A stretch of 64,000 bases of DNA from Sycobia sp. Sy_11. Taxonomy: Eukaryota; Arthropoda; Insecta; Hymenoptera; Epichrysomallidae. The notes under the pieces are model-generated. The model was not told the DNA's origin and did no database searches. It worked only from the letters and a program-made list of their open reading frames with translations. Location of the stretch: NCBI GenBank assembly GCA_018907035.1, contig JACCIC010000019.1, positions 726,501-790,500 of the forward strand, read 5' to 3'. The stretch's first letter is position 1. Every line of letters starts with the position of its first letter. Below are positions 10,600-24,229 of this stretch, one piece after another. The translations under genes and the position numbers were made by a program.

Positions 10600-12870
10600 G
10601 CACGGAATATAATATGTACGGGCCCGTTTTCTCGCCGCTTTTTCGATTTAACTTTTTGTAAGAATTGATCGATCGATTTTATTTTTGTGAATATGTTGAT
10701 TTTTCAGAGTAGACTACGATAATATTAGTTTTCAAACAAAATGTAATTAATAGCTTTTTTTTTAATCGTAATGCGAAGAAACCCTCGAAATTTCTTGTTT
10801 TTTTTTTTTGTTTAATATCCTTCAAATTTACATATAAATATGAAAATTTCAATCAATCGTTAATTTTGATTGAAATCGTTGAATTCGACGAAGTTTCGAC
10901 AGTTTCGTGCAGAACACTATAACATACGACAATTGTAGAAATTGGCCTTTAGAGACTTCGGCGAGCGGATTACCATTAAAATCGGAAATACATTTCAAAG
11001 GATTCCAAAATTGTAACAGACTCGCGTGACACAAGATATACGAAGGATCGTCTAAAATTTCTTCTTTCTAAATTAATACAGAAGTTAAAGGGAGGTTAAA
11101 AAATATATAATAGACTGAATAAGAGGCTGCTACTAGCTCTGTCTCCAGCGGCGAAAAAATTCGATACAAAAATTTCTTTTTTCATAATCGCAAATAGATT
11201 TTAAGCCAGTTCTAAAGAAGTTCTCGTTATATTCCACTGCTATACAGTAATTTTACAGTTAGTGACGTTTTTTTTTATTATTATTCATGAATACGAAGAT
11301 ACAAATTAAATGATTAATACAAAAATGATATAATCGATATAATTTATGGCGATGTAATGAGAAATATTATATTATCCTCTAAAGTACCTTCGGTGTATAT
11401 GTATATCGCTATCAACTGTGACCAATGCCGCAATCGTTCGACGCTCGGCGACCAATTTATTTACCGACTTAACATCATTCCGAGCCGTAAACAGAGAGCA
11501 TCGGAAAAAGCTTTCAGCGATCGGGCGTACAAGTCTAATTTTGGAATCAGCCCGTGATTAAGTGCACACTTAACAAAACACTATGATTAAGGCTACTTTC
11601 CCCGAAATCTCACGGCGCGGAGGATATTCGAGTAATAAAGAGGCTTAGGCTATTTACTCCGGAAAAAAAAATAAGTCAATTTTCTTGCTGGGGAGAAAGT
11701 TGCGCGGTCGAAAAAACAACGAGTACAGCAACAACAATAAGAACAATAACAGCAGCAGGAGCAGCAGCAGCAGCAGCAGGGACAAAAAAGCGCCCCCCCC
11801 CCCGCCTACGGGACGACGGTAGCCCCAGAGCTGTATCGCTGATTTTCATCATTCGCATACTAAACTTGCAGCTCCATTGCCAATTAACTTGGCCGTTCGC
11901 GAGGCTCGCGCAACGCGCTGAATTAGACGTGGAACGCGAAGAAGACCGGGCCGGAGAACGCGGGAGCACTGTAGAAAGATTTACGCAGGCTGACGCGCGG
12001 CGAGCGAATAAATTTTCTGGGGTTTTTTTTTTTTATTTCGCGTGTAAGTAGGCGAGGCGCTATCCGGGCCGTCGGGATTACGAAAAAAAAAAAAACAAAA
12101 AAATAACAATAAGATAGCGAATACAAAGAGCAGAGGGCACGCATTTATGGCAATACCGCTATGAAGTAGCTTAAAAATTGTATAATGTTGATAAAAATTT
12201 CGTTTATAAGGTAATAATGATATTGATGCGTATTGCGAAGTATTCGTAGGATAAAGACGGAAAAATAAAATGTAGGGAATTAAAACTACTGAAAATCTTT
12301 ATACACTTTAACGTGGAACATGTATAATGCAAAAGTGCGGCTAAAAATTTTACTTTACAATTATTTGCCCGGAATAACATCGGTAAAATTATTAACCAAG
12401 ATAAGGAGGGGGAGGGGGAGAACTGGATTCAGTAATTAAGAAATATATTTATACGATTGTCAGCCTAATGATCATCCGAGCATTTGAAGAATCATTCCAC
12501 AGCCTAACGCTGACAACCCCCCCCCCTCACGAAAATCAATTTGAGATTCTTCTCAATTTTACAAATAACTTCCTGGTGTTCACCTCGAGATTTCTGAATG
12601 TATATTAGAAATCTGAATGTATACAGGAAATATCGGGAAGGTGCAGCGTTTCTTTAGTTTCTGTACGAGCAAAGTTACATTAACGCCTTAAAAAAAAAAA
12701 AAGAGATCAATGAAGTTAATTCGCCCTTGACCGCGAAGCGGATTGAAAATTACCAGCCATAAAAAGTTTAGACAGTACCGCGACGAGTGGAACAATAAGT
12801 TCGACGAGGGGCGCGCGATACGATCGTTTACTTTTACACAGTTTTTAGATTTAATTCCCGAGCCAATTTA
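10600..12870. other. Non-coding stretch, no gene supported
   Basis: Contains a CAG-rich tract at about 11750-11779 and a C run near 11794. The overlapping frames at 11676-12144 lie on both strands and derive from these low-complexity tracts. No RNA gene or splice-supported exon seen. Confidence 0.4.
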
Positions 12871-12879
12871 TCATAGGGC

Positions 12880-13025
12880 TATATAAGATGGGGTGGCGAG
12901 CGAGGCGGCAAATCTCTACGAATATAACAAAATCGCTCGTACTTTACATCGCAGAAAAAAATCCTGTCGAAGAGTCGCGATTTCGGGGCTGGGCGCCCAA
13001 CTCGACGTGATCGACAAAAAAGAAA
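12880..13025 (+). promoter_or_regulatory. TATA box and possible short first exon
   Basis: GGCTATATAAGATGG at 12878-12892 contains a strong TATA box (TATATAA at 12880-12886). About 140 bp downstream, AAAGAAA|GTAAGTG at 13025/13026 is a strong + strand splice donor. The intervening sequence would form a mostly untranslated first exon. I see no confident initiator and no matching downstream exon, so this is a suggestion only. Confidence 0.3.
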
Positions 13026-13857
13026 GTAAGTGTTATGAATTTTTTTCATAGAACTACGTATATATATATATAACTATCGACTGTCGGTCGCGCGTCTCGC
13101 AACTATATTTATCAAAAACGTAAACATCGTTCTCCGTTTACGCGCCGCCGCAGACCGTGAGAAAGTACGGCAGAAATTCGATTTTGCCGTGCGAGATAAC
13201 GAACGGCAATTGCTCCGGGCATAATCGATAAACTCGCTTTGCGATTCGTTTGTTTTTGGGCAAGCATGGGACGCTGGTCTCGCTCGGCGGAAACGGAACG
13301 AACGGCATTATAGCTATATTAAAAATGGCGACAGTCTCGACGTTCTCTTACGATAGTAGTGTACTTGTTTACGGGTAAAACGGGACAGAGCGCGACTGTC
13401 ACGATGAAAGTCTTTCTTTTTTTAGATAACGCTCGATGTGTACGATCAAATCTAAAATAGTTGTAACAACGAAAAATCGAGAGAGGGGGAGAGAGAGAAT
13501 TGGGGCCAATGGAGAATTGTATCATGCCCGCTATTATTAATATCGACTCAACAGATGAAATCCGTAAAACAAAAATATCGTAGCACAGAAATAACCGAAG
13601 ATTGATTTAAATTAAATGAGTGCAAAAGATCATATAATCGGAATCCAGATCAGAATATAACAAATTAATTCATAAACTTTCACATTACTCCATTACTTCG
13701 TGCTGCTATGATTTTGTAATTATACAGCCATTTTCCCCTTTCGATCTCCCGCACTTTTACTGTCCATCATCTAACGAATTGCGATTCTTATACTGCTCAT
13801 TTATATTCTAACTTTCTTATTAATTATCTATTTAAATATATCTATTCGTTTTTTTAT

Positions 13858-13860
<3 letters not shown>
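13026..13860. other. No gene seen
   Basis: Mixed composition with no supported coding or RNA feature. Confidence 0.4.

Positions 13861-13889
<29 letters not shown>
13861..13889. repeat. (GT)n microsatellite
   Basis: Pure GT, about 14 units. Confidence 0.96.
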
Positions 13890-13890
<1 letters not shown>

Positions 13891-14129
13891 TTATTTTATT
13901 GCCGCATTTGAAGTTGATGAGCGAAGGCAGACGCCTGATTTCGGCTGGAAAAGCATTCTCTATATACGCTATTTTTCGCTGCTATTTTCCCATTTCACTT
14001 TTCATCTAGATAATATCAAGTTTATTTTTTGGCTTTATCCCTCAAGGTGCCGCCGACTACGTATTCGGTACGATTTTCTCGTATTTTCACACGTGTACAT
14101 AAACACAGAAAATTCAATACTATATGTTG

Positions 14130-14537
14130 ATAGGCGGCGCGTCGGTGGCACAATTCGAGCAGCCCCGTCGGCCGACTTTCCAACGACGAATATAACGGCG
14201 CCCCGGCTCGCTCGCGAACCGCGCGTCAGTAACGCGGGCCGACGGCGATCGCGGTCGAAGCGCCTGAAATTTCCTATCTCCCACCCACGGGACGGGACAG
14301 GCATTCCGACGGGATTGATCGCGGCGAGCGCGCGAACGAGAGTTCCTCTCCCCGCGCCGCCCGACTCGCGCCTGTCTAATACCATGCGCTCGCGCTCGAG
14401 TTTTCGCGCGACGCTTCACCCAATCCCCCCCCCCCTTCTCGACGATTTCTCTCTCGCGAACACCGTGCAGCATGTACTCTCGCTCTCGAATCGGGCGCGA
14501 GTGAGAGCGTGCCTTTTTCCATCGTCGTAGATACATG

Positions 14538-14625
<88 letters not shown>

Positions 14626-15300
14626 TAGATAGAACGCGCCGTATACTGTAGAAATCTGCAAAAATCCGACGCGAGCCAGCGCGCCGCCGCCGCCGCCACC
14701 GCCCAGCTGTCGCGCGCGATATGAAAGTCCGCGCTTTTCCGCGCGCGCTTCATTGAAAGTGTTTTACAAAAATTTCTGACGCAGTCGCGCGCTCGCTCAG
14801 AGAAATTCGGCCTCTTTATAATAACGGCCCTCTTTGCCTCTCGCCAATCTTAATGGAAAGATCGCGCGCGACGAGAAAAGTCGTGTATACCGCCTGAGAC
14901 AGGACGCGGCCGAAAAATTCCCGGCCGTCTCGCCTTTTTGTCAACGGCGCGCTCTGTGTATAGAACAACGTTTCGCTGTGTTATGCGCGGTTACGAGGGT
15001 ACGGCGGCCGCAAACTGCGATCGGCCTACCGGCTAATTTATCCATTCGAGGCCCGATCGCCGCGCCGAGTGGATCGTGCGAGATATCTTCTTGACGATAT
15101 CGACGCGTTCGCAACCTTGAAATCCGGTTGAGCGTGCGCGAGGAAAACCGAACGGGAGCGACGGAGCGGCGATCGGGCCGCGCGTCGTTCCGACGAATCG
15201 GGCGTATCTCGGCTTCGGGAGAGAAAATGACGATGATCGCCGTCGCACGTCGACGCTGACAATCGAAATGTTCAGAAATTCGTGAAGTTCAACGACGATC
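14130..15300. promoter_or_regulatory. CpG-rich island around a compound microsatellite
   Basis: GC- and CpG-dense on both sides of the array at 14543-14633. Open frames occur on both strands at once, as expected when stop codons are depleted by GC content. No start or splice evidence favours any of them. It may be a promoter or first-exon region of a gene I cannot see. Confidence 0.25.
14543..14633. repeat. Compound (TA)n(GA)n(GATA)n array
   Basis: (TA)n 14543-14595 passes directly into (GA)n to 14620 and then three GATA units. Confidence 0.97.
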
Positions 15301-15546
15301 AATTGCTACGTCGTTTTATCCATTTGGGATTAATTTATCGCGGCCGCGCCGCAAGGATTTTGAGCATTTCTCTCGTCGAAGGCGAAGAGCAACATAGTCG
15401 ATACGATCGTCGATAATTAAATTATAAAAGAAAGTGTTCGATTCAAGCGCTTTTGGATTTATCATCTGCTAAATTTAAAAATGAACGACATCATTTGATC
15501 TTGTCGTATAAGTCAGCATAGGTACGATTCTGTCGTTAATGAAACG

Positions 15547-15548
<2 letters not shown>

Positions 15549-15588
<40 letters not shown>
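15549..15588. repeat. (TA)n microsatellite
   Basis: About 20 uninterrupted TA units. Confidence 0.97.
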
Positions 15589-15589
<1 letters not shown>

Positions 15590-15593
<4 letters not shown>

Positions 15594-16715
15594 TTTGGTA
15601 GGTCCAGGAATTACTCTGTATTCCAGTTGTTTTCACAAATTCAAATTCAAAGATAGTTCCTTAATCGATTAAAAATTAAAAAGCTCGTGTCGCCACCCAG
15701 TTCGTCTTATACGTACAATTTTTCTTTTTTCAATTAAAAAACAAAAGTGAATGCATTAATGTCTTTCGAATAATTATAAAAAGAAAAAAAATTTGTCTTA
15801 GTTTTGAAAAAAAAAAAAAACAAAGTTTCGTTCGAGTCAAACTTGGGTAAAAGCATACACTATAGGCGAAGTTAACGGAGAAACGACTGCCAGAAACTCG
15901 ATAGTTTGTAAATCTGTGCCATCTGAGACGAACAACTTACACGCATGTACGAAAGTAATAATACAATTTAATCGTTCGCGCTGCGTTCAAAGTATCGGAT
16001 CTTAAGTTTCCTGGGATGTTAATTATAATTGAAATTTTACCATTAACCTCGTAATTCGCTTTACCAAGTTAAATCGCGCTCTTAAACAAAACGTATTACG
16101 GTCGTGGATGAAGAAAAAAAAGAATTATTAAATTTCTAAATAAATGTGTTAATATTATTCCTCGTTTTAAATGTCATTAAAAAGAATTGGAAAAATAGTT
16201 TTAGTGCCGAGCGAGTCAATGACCGTGAAATCCTTGCATTTTTAGATATATATATATAGCATAAACTTTTCATAATTGCATGTAAAAGTGAAACAGCCGG
16301 TCGACTGCATTACTTTCACTTTTTTATTTACTTTCTTCGATTATCTGTTATAGAAGATTAACTTTCGGATAAGCCTAAGCACCGAGCGACTATCACTTTA
16401 TTTGATTTTTTTTTTAATAGTAGATTCTTGAGAAGTAGTTCATCCTTGAAACAGGTCTTATAGATATACTAATGAATATATAAAAGTTTATAAAAGTAAC
16501 AAAAATTATAACTCTCGTACGCGTTATTCGATTTAGCTTCAAAGAGAGCTATACCGGAATAATAAAGCTTTTATCATAGTTCATCTAGATTTTGTAGTTT
16601 GAAGCTGTAGTAGAATTATTGATACATATAGCATATCATCCTGTATTTTCGATCTAATGGAAATCACGGCCAAGTTTCACCGCGTTCGTATAGAATGTAT
16701 ACACCGAGGAGAGTA
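15590..16715. other. AT-rich, no gene seen
   Basis: Poly-A/T tracts and no supported feature. Confidence 0.5.
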
Positions 16716-16718
16716 TGT

Positions 16719-16734
16719 GCGCGTGCGCGCGCGC

Positions 16735-16770
<36 letters not shown>

Positions 16771-16771
16771 T
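16719..16771. repeat. Compound (GC)n(GT)n(GA)n array
   Basis: Alternating GC/GT at 16719-16752 followed directly by (GA)n to 16771. Confidence 0.95.
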
Positions 16772-18093
16772 GTGCCTGTGTGTATGAATGTGTATGTAAC
16801 CGTCGGCAATAACGAACGGGGTAGAAATAACTAAGTCGACCATTACTCTAACAATTTTCTTGATTTTATTCAGCAAAAATACATTCACCAATTTTACATG
16901 CGTTTTATACATCTATGTACAAACAATATTATGAATATACTATAGTAATGATACACTATATGATAATGTCAAATTTGTGCAAGTTATTGAAATTAGATAT
17001 AGAATATTGATTGCTTCAGAAGTGAAAAATATTAAATGTATGTTATTGTTAATGCTAATGAATTTAGAAAATCATTGGCAATAGCATTAGATATTTCCTG
17101 CTATTTTCTCCTTTTATTGTAGTTTATCCTTAATAAATATTACAATTATTGACGGCGATAAGACGGCGAAGTCATATTTTGATATCGTGTATCTGACAAG
17201 TAACTCGGATTTTTAATTGCGACGATCGTTTTACAGTGAAAACTCACCATCTCGAAGTAAAAAAGTAAAAGCCATCTGCGTGCGAGAGTGTATGGGCATG
17301 AAATACACGAGATTATATACGCACATTGATCGCTAGACGCACGCGGCACATATGGTAAAGTTACAAATGTACTTGATTCGAAACTAACGATTTTCTCTAT
17401 AACTTATAATACAATTATTGTTAATTATTGAATCCAAAGTTCTGAGGTAAATATAAATCCGGGTGTATTTACAGAATTCGTTTTTTCCAGTAATTTCCCT
17501 CATTACACCGTATCGTACGAATTCGAATCAAAAGTACCAATGAAAGTCGACTTACCGACGACTTTCTCTCCAGTTTTTCAAAAAATAAATAAATAAATAA
17601 ACGCGCCTCGTCGATAATCGTTAATTTTCAATTTACAAGTGTACAGGGTGGGAAATGTTCTATCTGTTCTAAAGGTACATTATGTACGCGAGTAGTTTAA
17701 ATATATTTCTAAAATTCGAGGTTCTGCCAATTTCATAGCAAAACGTTGTTGGTGGCAAATTAATAAACTGTGCATCTGATTAATGGAAAAACGATGTACC
17801 TTTGATATTAATAAAATAAAATAACTTCGATTTTGATAATCCATGCATCAAGCGCCTATGTGCAATCGTAAAGAATAGGGGTAAAGATCTATAGCTTCTC
17901 GAAAACAAACAAGGCTATGATCATCGACCAAACGAGCGATCGAAAACATTTGTTTCTCTCCCTATCTCTCCCTACATATATATAACGCTTATTATATATC
18001 GATCAAAAAGTGGATGATTTATTTTTTACACTCGAATCTACAGGAGAGTACCAGACACACATTATACGTATACGTACAAATACACAGACGCGC

Positions 18094-18096
<3 letters not shown>
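16772..18096. other. No gene seen; short (AAAT)n tract
   Basis: AT-rich. An (AAAT)n run lies at 17583-17601. Minus-strand donor-like sites are present at about 17240-17245 (GATG|GTGAGT) and 17550-17556 (GTCG|GTAAGT), but no upstream exon is convincing. Confidence 0.4.

Positions 18097-18142
<46 letters not shown>
18097..18142. repeat. (TA)n microsatellite
   Basis: About 23 uninterrupted TA units. Confidence 0.97.
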
Positions 18143-18146
<4 letters not shown>

Positions 18147-18275
18147 CATGATAACAAAAAGAAGGAGGCTCGAGAGAGGCATCCGAAATCGCCTCGGACA
18201 CAACGGCGAGAAGCGAACTATGTAATAATGCACTGCAGCGACCCGGCTGCGAGATGTGTGCATATCCGAGCTTGT

Positions 18276-18354
18276 GAGAGAGAGAGAGAGAGAGAGAGAG
18301 AACATCAGACCATCCGGGGCCTCTGTCTAAGTCACTCCGTCCCTCTCTTACTCA

Positions 18355-18402
<48 letters not shown>
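18276..18402. repeat. (GA)n and (CT)n arrays
   Basis: (GA)n 18276-18301 and (CT)n 18361-18402, separated by 59 bp. Being complementary, they could pair as a large imperfect hairpin. Confidence 0.93.
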
Positions 18403-18404
<2 letters not shown>

Positions 18405-18713
18405 CCTCTGGCCAGGCGCTGCGGCGCGCATCGCATCCACGTACAATAATACGCGCGCGCGGGCGGGCGGGCGAAAGCGCGAGGCACCGCCGGCCCCGCG
18501 CCCAATTCCCGACGCCGCCGCCTGCCGCCGCCGCCGCGCCGCGGCTGCGCGTCGTCGACCTTGAACCCGAGCCGCGCCGATTCGCCCCGAATTGGACCAA
18601 GTTTAAGGTCGCGCCCGCCAGCCCGCGTGACGCGAGGCGCGCTCGGGCCTACCGGCCGGCCGGCGCGATAACGACGTCGCGTCCCCTCGTCTGCTTTTTT
18701 CCTCCTCGTCTCC

Positions 18714-18720
<7 letters not shown>
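18403..18720. promoter_or_regulatory. CpG-rich island
   Basis: Very GC- and CpG-rich between two CT arrays. No exon can be supported. It may be a promoter-associated island. Confidence 0.25.

Positions 18721-18757
<37 letters not shown>
18721..18757. repeat. (CT)n microsatellite
   Basis: About 17 CT units. Confidence 0.95.
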
Positions 18758-18759
<2 letters not shown>

Positions 18760-18899
18760 TGTCTCTTTCTCAGCGCCTTTCTTATTTCGGAGTAAAATGC
18801 GCATCCGAAGACGGGATTGCCGTGCGATGCTCGGGCGAATAGAACGCACTTTGGAATTTGACGGCGGTGCACAGGTCGAACGTAGCTCATTATAATCAT

Positions 18900-20420
18900 T
18901 TTAGTACGCGCCTTTTTTTTTTAACAAATTGGACTTACGAGTGATTATATTATGTTTATATAGATATGATGTGTAAGTATACAAGGAATATTGATATTTT
19001 GGTGATACAATAAATATACAAGGGATAAATTTAAATATTGACGATTTTATTATGTCATTACTATAAAATGTTAAAGTAGAATAAACTTAATCGTCGCTTT
19101 CAATTTTTTTTTAATGCTATAGCTTTATAATTTAAAAATTGCACTATTTCATCTTTCTGAAAATTAAAAACGTCGTTGCAGTAGCATAGCGGAATATAAA
19201 TCATCTTGATTTTTGAAGATACCACTAATAATAATTGAGGTATAGAGATTCACGCGTTTGGTTTCTGGACGGAGTCCTTCCAAATATATCCAAATAGAAC
19301 ATCACCGCGGCCATTTCTTCCGATGCCTCTCTGAAACAAAGATGTTGACAGTGAAAGTTTTTAGAGTAACAACGTGCGCCGACAAATAATGAAAATTTTC
19401 TTAAATGCTAATACCTCTTGTATGGGACTCAAAACTACGAAAACAATTATATTTCTTAATTATGGACTGTAAAATGAACTATTTTTATAATTTTCAAATG
19501 GCATATTTATTGAAAAACATGCATTATTTGTAACTTTATAAAACAATAATGCAATAAATATTTAAAAGTGCATTAAGAGTATGATTAAGGAATGATAAAA
19601 ATAATATATGTGTATAAATTTAATGCAATTAGATTTTTATTTTATTTTATACGGCTTATACAGGTACGTAAAAAAATTGTTTTTTTTTTACTTCATTTTG
19701 CCGCTAATTCTAAAATTATTCTACATCAGTATATACTTATTCTATTGTAATTAGCTCGTACATAATTTTTAAATATTATTGCGATTATTGCAGCAACTAT
19801 TTTAACATTCATTTAGTCTCCTATTTTAAGAATTTTACTTTTTTCCAATCAAGCTTAATTTATGCACATTATTAAGAAAATTCACAAACGCTATGAAAAT
19901 TCCACAAGTGATCCATGATATTTCAAATGAATGTATGTATTTTCAAGTAAAATAAATGACAATTGATATGAATTTGATATTTCTGCCACTGACTTCTCGA
20001 TGCATTCGTCGGCTTCGGCTCCGCGAATTTATCGCCGTTTCCGACGTTATTCCGATTCTGACGAAAAGACAGGGATTATTTTTTTTTTTTTTTTTGACTC
20101 TATTCAATAGTTCGAATTTTTTGTTTTAACCGCAGATCTTGAAGTACCTTGGCTTCGTCCTTATATTATATATGAAGGTTTTACAATTTGCGCGCCGGCG
20201 TTCGATCTCCGCGCTATTATCTATAACGCTGTTCGAGGACGCGCGACGTTCGCCGCTACCGCGACGGTTTAATTAGTGACTATTGCTCGTCGCGAGGGGC
20301 GATGAATGGCATATTGTACGTACGACTTCAACCCCCCCCCCGTTCCCGGGGGATATTAGATTTAACGCGTTGTCGCCGTTCCTTATCCCTCCGTCTGATC
20401 CGCGGTGGGAGCACGGCAGA
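18900..20420. other. AT-rich, no gene seen
   Basis: AT-rich with a poly-T run near 20079-20095 and a C run at about 20332-20341. No supported feature. Confidence 0.5.
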
Positions 20421-20422
20421 CG

Positions 20423-20429
<7 letters not shown>

Positions 20430-20461
<32 letters not shown>
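20430..20461. repeat. (GA)n microsatellite
   Basis: About 16 GA units directly after a short CA run. Confidence 0.95.
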
Positions 20462-20463
<2 letters not shown>

Positions 20464-20639
20464 TCGAGGGAATTGACCGCGTGCTTTTATGATTTCGAAA
20501 ATTGCGGGGAAACTTCCGGGGAGGGCGAGGGAGTGTTCTTGGGAAAAATTGATTGCGCAAAATTGCGCTGCAGAATTACGTTAGCGAGAAGAATGTTGGC
20601 GCGTTGTAGAAAATCGGAACGGAGCTAAAAATTTATAAT

Positions 20640-22390
20640 AAATCAGCGATAGAATTGTTCAAATTAATCAAGCTTTAAATATCACTTAATTCGAAGTACG
20701 AAATACCTGTTAATTCCTTTCGGAAATGCTACGCCATTCCGACTATTCACTTTCAATAAATATCCCCAAATGTATATATATAACAAATAAAAAATTAAAG
20801 AAAAATCTTTATTTTTTAACTTGACTTTAAAAGACATTTTTTTTATGTAAAGCTATTGACATTGAATGTCAATTCAATTAATAAATATTATTGAAATAAT
20901 AGTTATTCATTGAAAAAGTTAATTAATATTTTAATTAAATAGCATTGATATATTATTTTTATAAAGGAGAAAAAAATTTTTATCTTATATTTTATTCCAC
21001 ATAATATATAGATAGCTTTTTTGGAATCAAATAAAAATCGACAAATTTAACACTGTGTTTCAATTAATTCATTAATAATAATGAATTTAAATACAAATGA
21101 GTTGTTTTAATATATGAACATTTTATATAAATTTAATGTCTTTAAATATAAAAATAGACCGAAAGATTTTTTCTTGAATTTTTGATTTATATTTACTCGA
21201 ATGCCACACGCAATTATTTATCAGCTATAATATCCAGTTCAAAATAGTCACTTGAATTTGACGGTATAGATCAAATTAAGATTTAATCTCATTTACTAAA
21301 AACGAATCGATGCTTCGAAAAAAATAATTTATAGAATAAAAAATGCTTAATTGCTTCATTTTAATTGAATAATGGAATTTTTTCAAAATATTATGAAACA
21401 TGTAAAATTTATTCGTAGTTTTTTCATGTTCAATGGAACAGTTTTTGAGTAACGCAATTGCATAATTGTTCATTATTTTCAGATTAACATTTTCATATTA
21501 CGCTTTTCTTTACTTTCCGACTATAAAAACTAAATTTTTGGAGAATAATTTTTAAAAATCCACTTTTAATAAAATAATTACTTTTGCTATTAAATTAGTA
21601 TAGCTGAGAAATCCTAATTTCTACTTTCTGAGACGATTGGCGTACAAATATAGAATCAAAAATATTCCTAAAATTATTGAAAAAAATTTATTGATGATTT
21701 ATTAATTATTGATAATTTATTAATTCAAGATATTTATTGATTAATCCTGAACATTTATTCTTTTAACTATAATTGTATTATTTATATTAAATTAATTTAA
21801 AATTAATATTAAATTTATATTAAATAATAATTTAGATTAAAGTCATTATTAATTATTAATAATAAATATAAATTGTTGATATATATTTCATAAAGTTGAT
21901 TCGTTTTTATGTAAATAACGTGCGACTCAGCAACAAAATAATTATCGGCTGAATGTTCAAAATAGAAAAAACATTACCGTAAAAAACATTTCTTTTATGC
22001 TGATTTGTTCCTAAAATAGGAGAAAAAAATTTGTTAATTGGCATCGACAATACTTGTATAAAGGAAAATTTATTTATTTGATTTTTGAGATTAAACATTT
22101 GGAATTAGTGTCAGAAAAGCAAATCACAGATTTCTCATACTTCGAAGAAACTAAGATCAACGTTAAACAGAAAAAGAAGCACATGCGAAAATGAAAATTT
22201 CAATAATAAGCTTACATCAGCAAATATTTTTCGTACATTCCTTTTTCAGACACATATAAAAATGTACGAATACACAAGCCGAGCAGTTTCCTGGTGTGCA
22301 TCAGACCAGGCAGTAAAACCTGCCACGCTCCCCTTCCCAAGAACTGCTTCTGCCCAGGCAGCCCTCCCAGCCTGTATAGGAAATGATAAT
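20640..22390. other. Very AT-rich stretch, no gene seen
   Basis: One of the most AT-rich parts of the window. Short minus-strand frames here have K/N/I/F-biased composition expected from AT content alone. Confidence 0.5.
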
Positions 22391-22392
22391 CG

Positions 22393-22397
<5 letters not shown>

Positions 22398-22442
<45 letters not shown>
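22398..22442. repeat. (TA)n microsatellite
   Basis: About 22 uninterrupted TA units. Confidence 0.97.
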
Positions 22443-22445
<3 letters not shown>

Positions 22446-22449
22446 CACA

Positions 22450-22970
22450 CATTGGTCAGGCCCCCGAAAATTCGCTCGCGAGCCCGAAATCACCGGGCCA
22501 CGGAGACAAAGCACGGCGCGAGCGGCAGCGTCCTTGCGCGGTCTGGTCGAAAATCAATTTCCGCCACACATCCCCCTCCCCCCTAACCCCCTCACCGGCC
22601 GCACTTTGCCGAGTGTCATTCCACGCGAGCCCGTCGCCTCCCCCCCCTCTTCCTCCTCAACTCCTCTTTTGCGTCGCGAAGCTGTTACAAGTAGCTGTAG
22701 CGCTCTCGGTGTATATAATATAGCCCGGGAGCCACGGCGGCCACGGCGGCGGCGGCGGCGGCGACTGCAGCACACTTTCGAAACGAGGAAGACCGCGGCG
22801 ACCGAGGCGGGCGGGCGGACGAGCGCGCGCGCGCGCGCGACCGACCGCGAGCGACCTTGAACGCTCCGACTCGCGCCGCCAATATATATGGGCCTGAACT
22901 TGAACCAGTCGCGCGAGCGCGCGCGAGGACGAGTTCAAGAGCGCGCTCGACGCGTCGACGCTCGGTTGTA

Positions 22971-22971
<1 letters not shown>
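22450..22971. promoter_or_regulatory. CpG-rich island with CGG-type and (CG)n runs
   Basis: Contains a CGG-type trinucleotide run near 22735-22765 and (GC)n at 22823-22839. Open frames exist on both strands and none is distinguished by start context or splicing. Confidence 0.25.
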
Positions 22972-23035
<64 letters not shown>

Positions 23036-23082
23036 TATATCTCTCGCCTTCTCTCCAAGTGTTTTATGAATACATATGCGTG

Positions 23083-23131
<49 letters not shown>
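22972..23131. repeat. (CT)n and (TA)n cluster
   Basis: (CT)n 22972-23029, about 29 units and one of the longest here, then (TA)n 23082-23131 with one phase slip. Confidence 0.96.
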
Positions 23132-23134
23132 ACA

Positions 23135-24176
23135 GAGAATATATATATATGTCAGAACTGAATCGAGAGAGTTGGACAACGTGGTGGGGCGCGGTATATA
23201 TGAACAATTTTGGATAGGAACAGGAAGCGGGATTTGAGTTAACGCCGGTAATTTTGTAACGCTTCCTTCCTATGTACATACAATGTTATTGCCATATTCT
23301 ATGAAACGATAATATCGTCATGCGTCAATACGAAGCATATTCGTGTATATACATATTTTCTAATATAATAGTCTCGTTGGTTACGATTCGCCAAGTCCCT
23401 ATTGACGGACTGTATATTGTTGTATTTTAAGGTTAGGATAGGCTTATTTATCACAGTGGAAATAGTAAGGAACGGTGAGACATTGTAGGCTTGATAAGAA
23501 TCGTAGTACTGTATAATTAAGTAAAAGTAGGATTGTTCGTGAACTATTGGTTATTATGAATGACTATTATACCGTTAGCAATATTATTTGTATGTGTAGA
23601 TAATATTGTCCAGGGTGTCGATTTTAGAAACTCTAGATCTCGAAGCTTAATTGCGACAAAATTTTAAATAAACGCGTTAAAGTTCCAAGGAAAACAGACA
23701 ATGATGCCACTGACATTGACCCTCAAGCTGATTTGGAGGTCGGGTCGATTTTTTTTTTTTAATAAAAGCACTTATTTTTATCCTTAAAAATGGATCGAGC
23801 TCATCTGACAATGTCCGTTGAGAATCTTTTTTTTAACATAATAAAGAGACTGCGCTCGTTTGTAAAACTATAAATTATATTACAATAGATTTTGATAAGT
23901 GATGGAAAAAATAAAAATATTCTCACAGTTTTCTAAAAGGAAATAGCACCGATTCCGTACGAAATTCTACATTATGAATATTACATTTTTCTTCAAACAA
24001 TTGCTATAATTTTTTCTCCAAATTTCTTCTGCTACTACTAAACGAGAAAAGCGATGCAAAATATACATTTAAAATATACATTTAAACAATGTACTCAGAC
24101 CCATCGTATCGATACGATCGAATTAATGGCAGATGTTAAAGCAAAAAAGATTTGCTGGAGAAATTTTTTAAAAATG

Positions 24177-24178
<2 letters not shown>
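23135..24178. other. No gene seen
   Basis: Mixed to AT-rich with no supported gene. Confidence 0.45.

Positions 24179-24224
<46 letters not shown>
24179..24224. repeat. (TA)n microsatellite
   Basis: About 23 uninterrupted TA units. Confidence 0.97.
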
Positions 24225-24226
<2 letters not shown>

Positions 24227-24229
24227 TGT

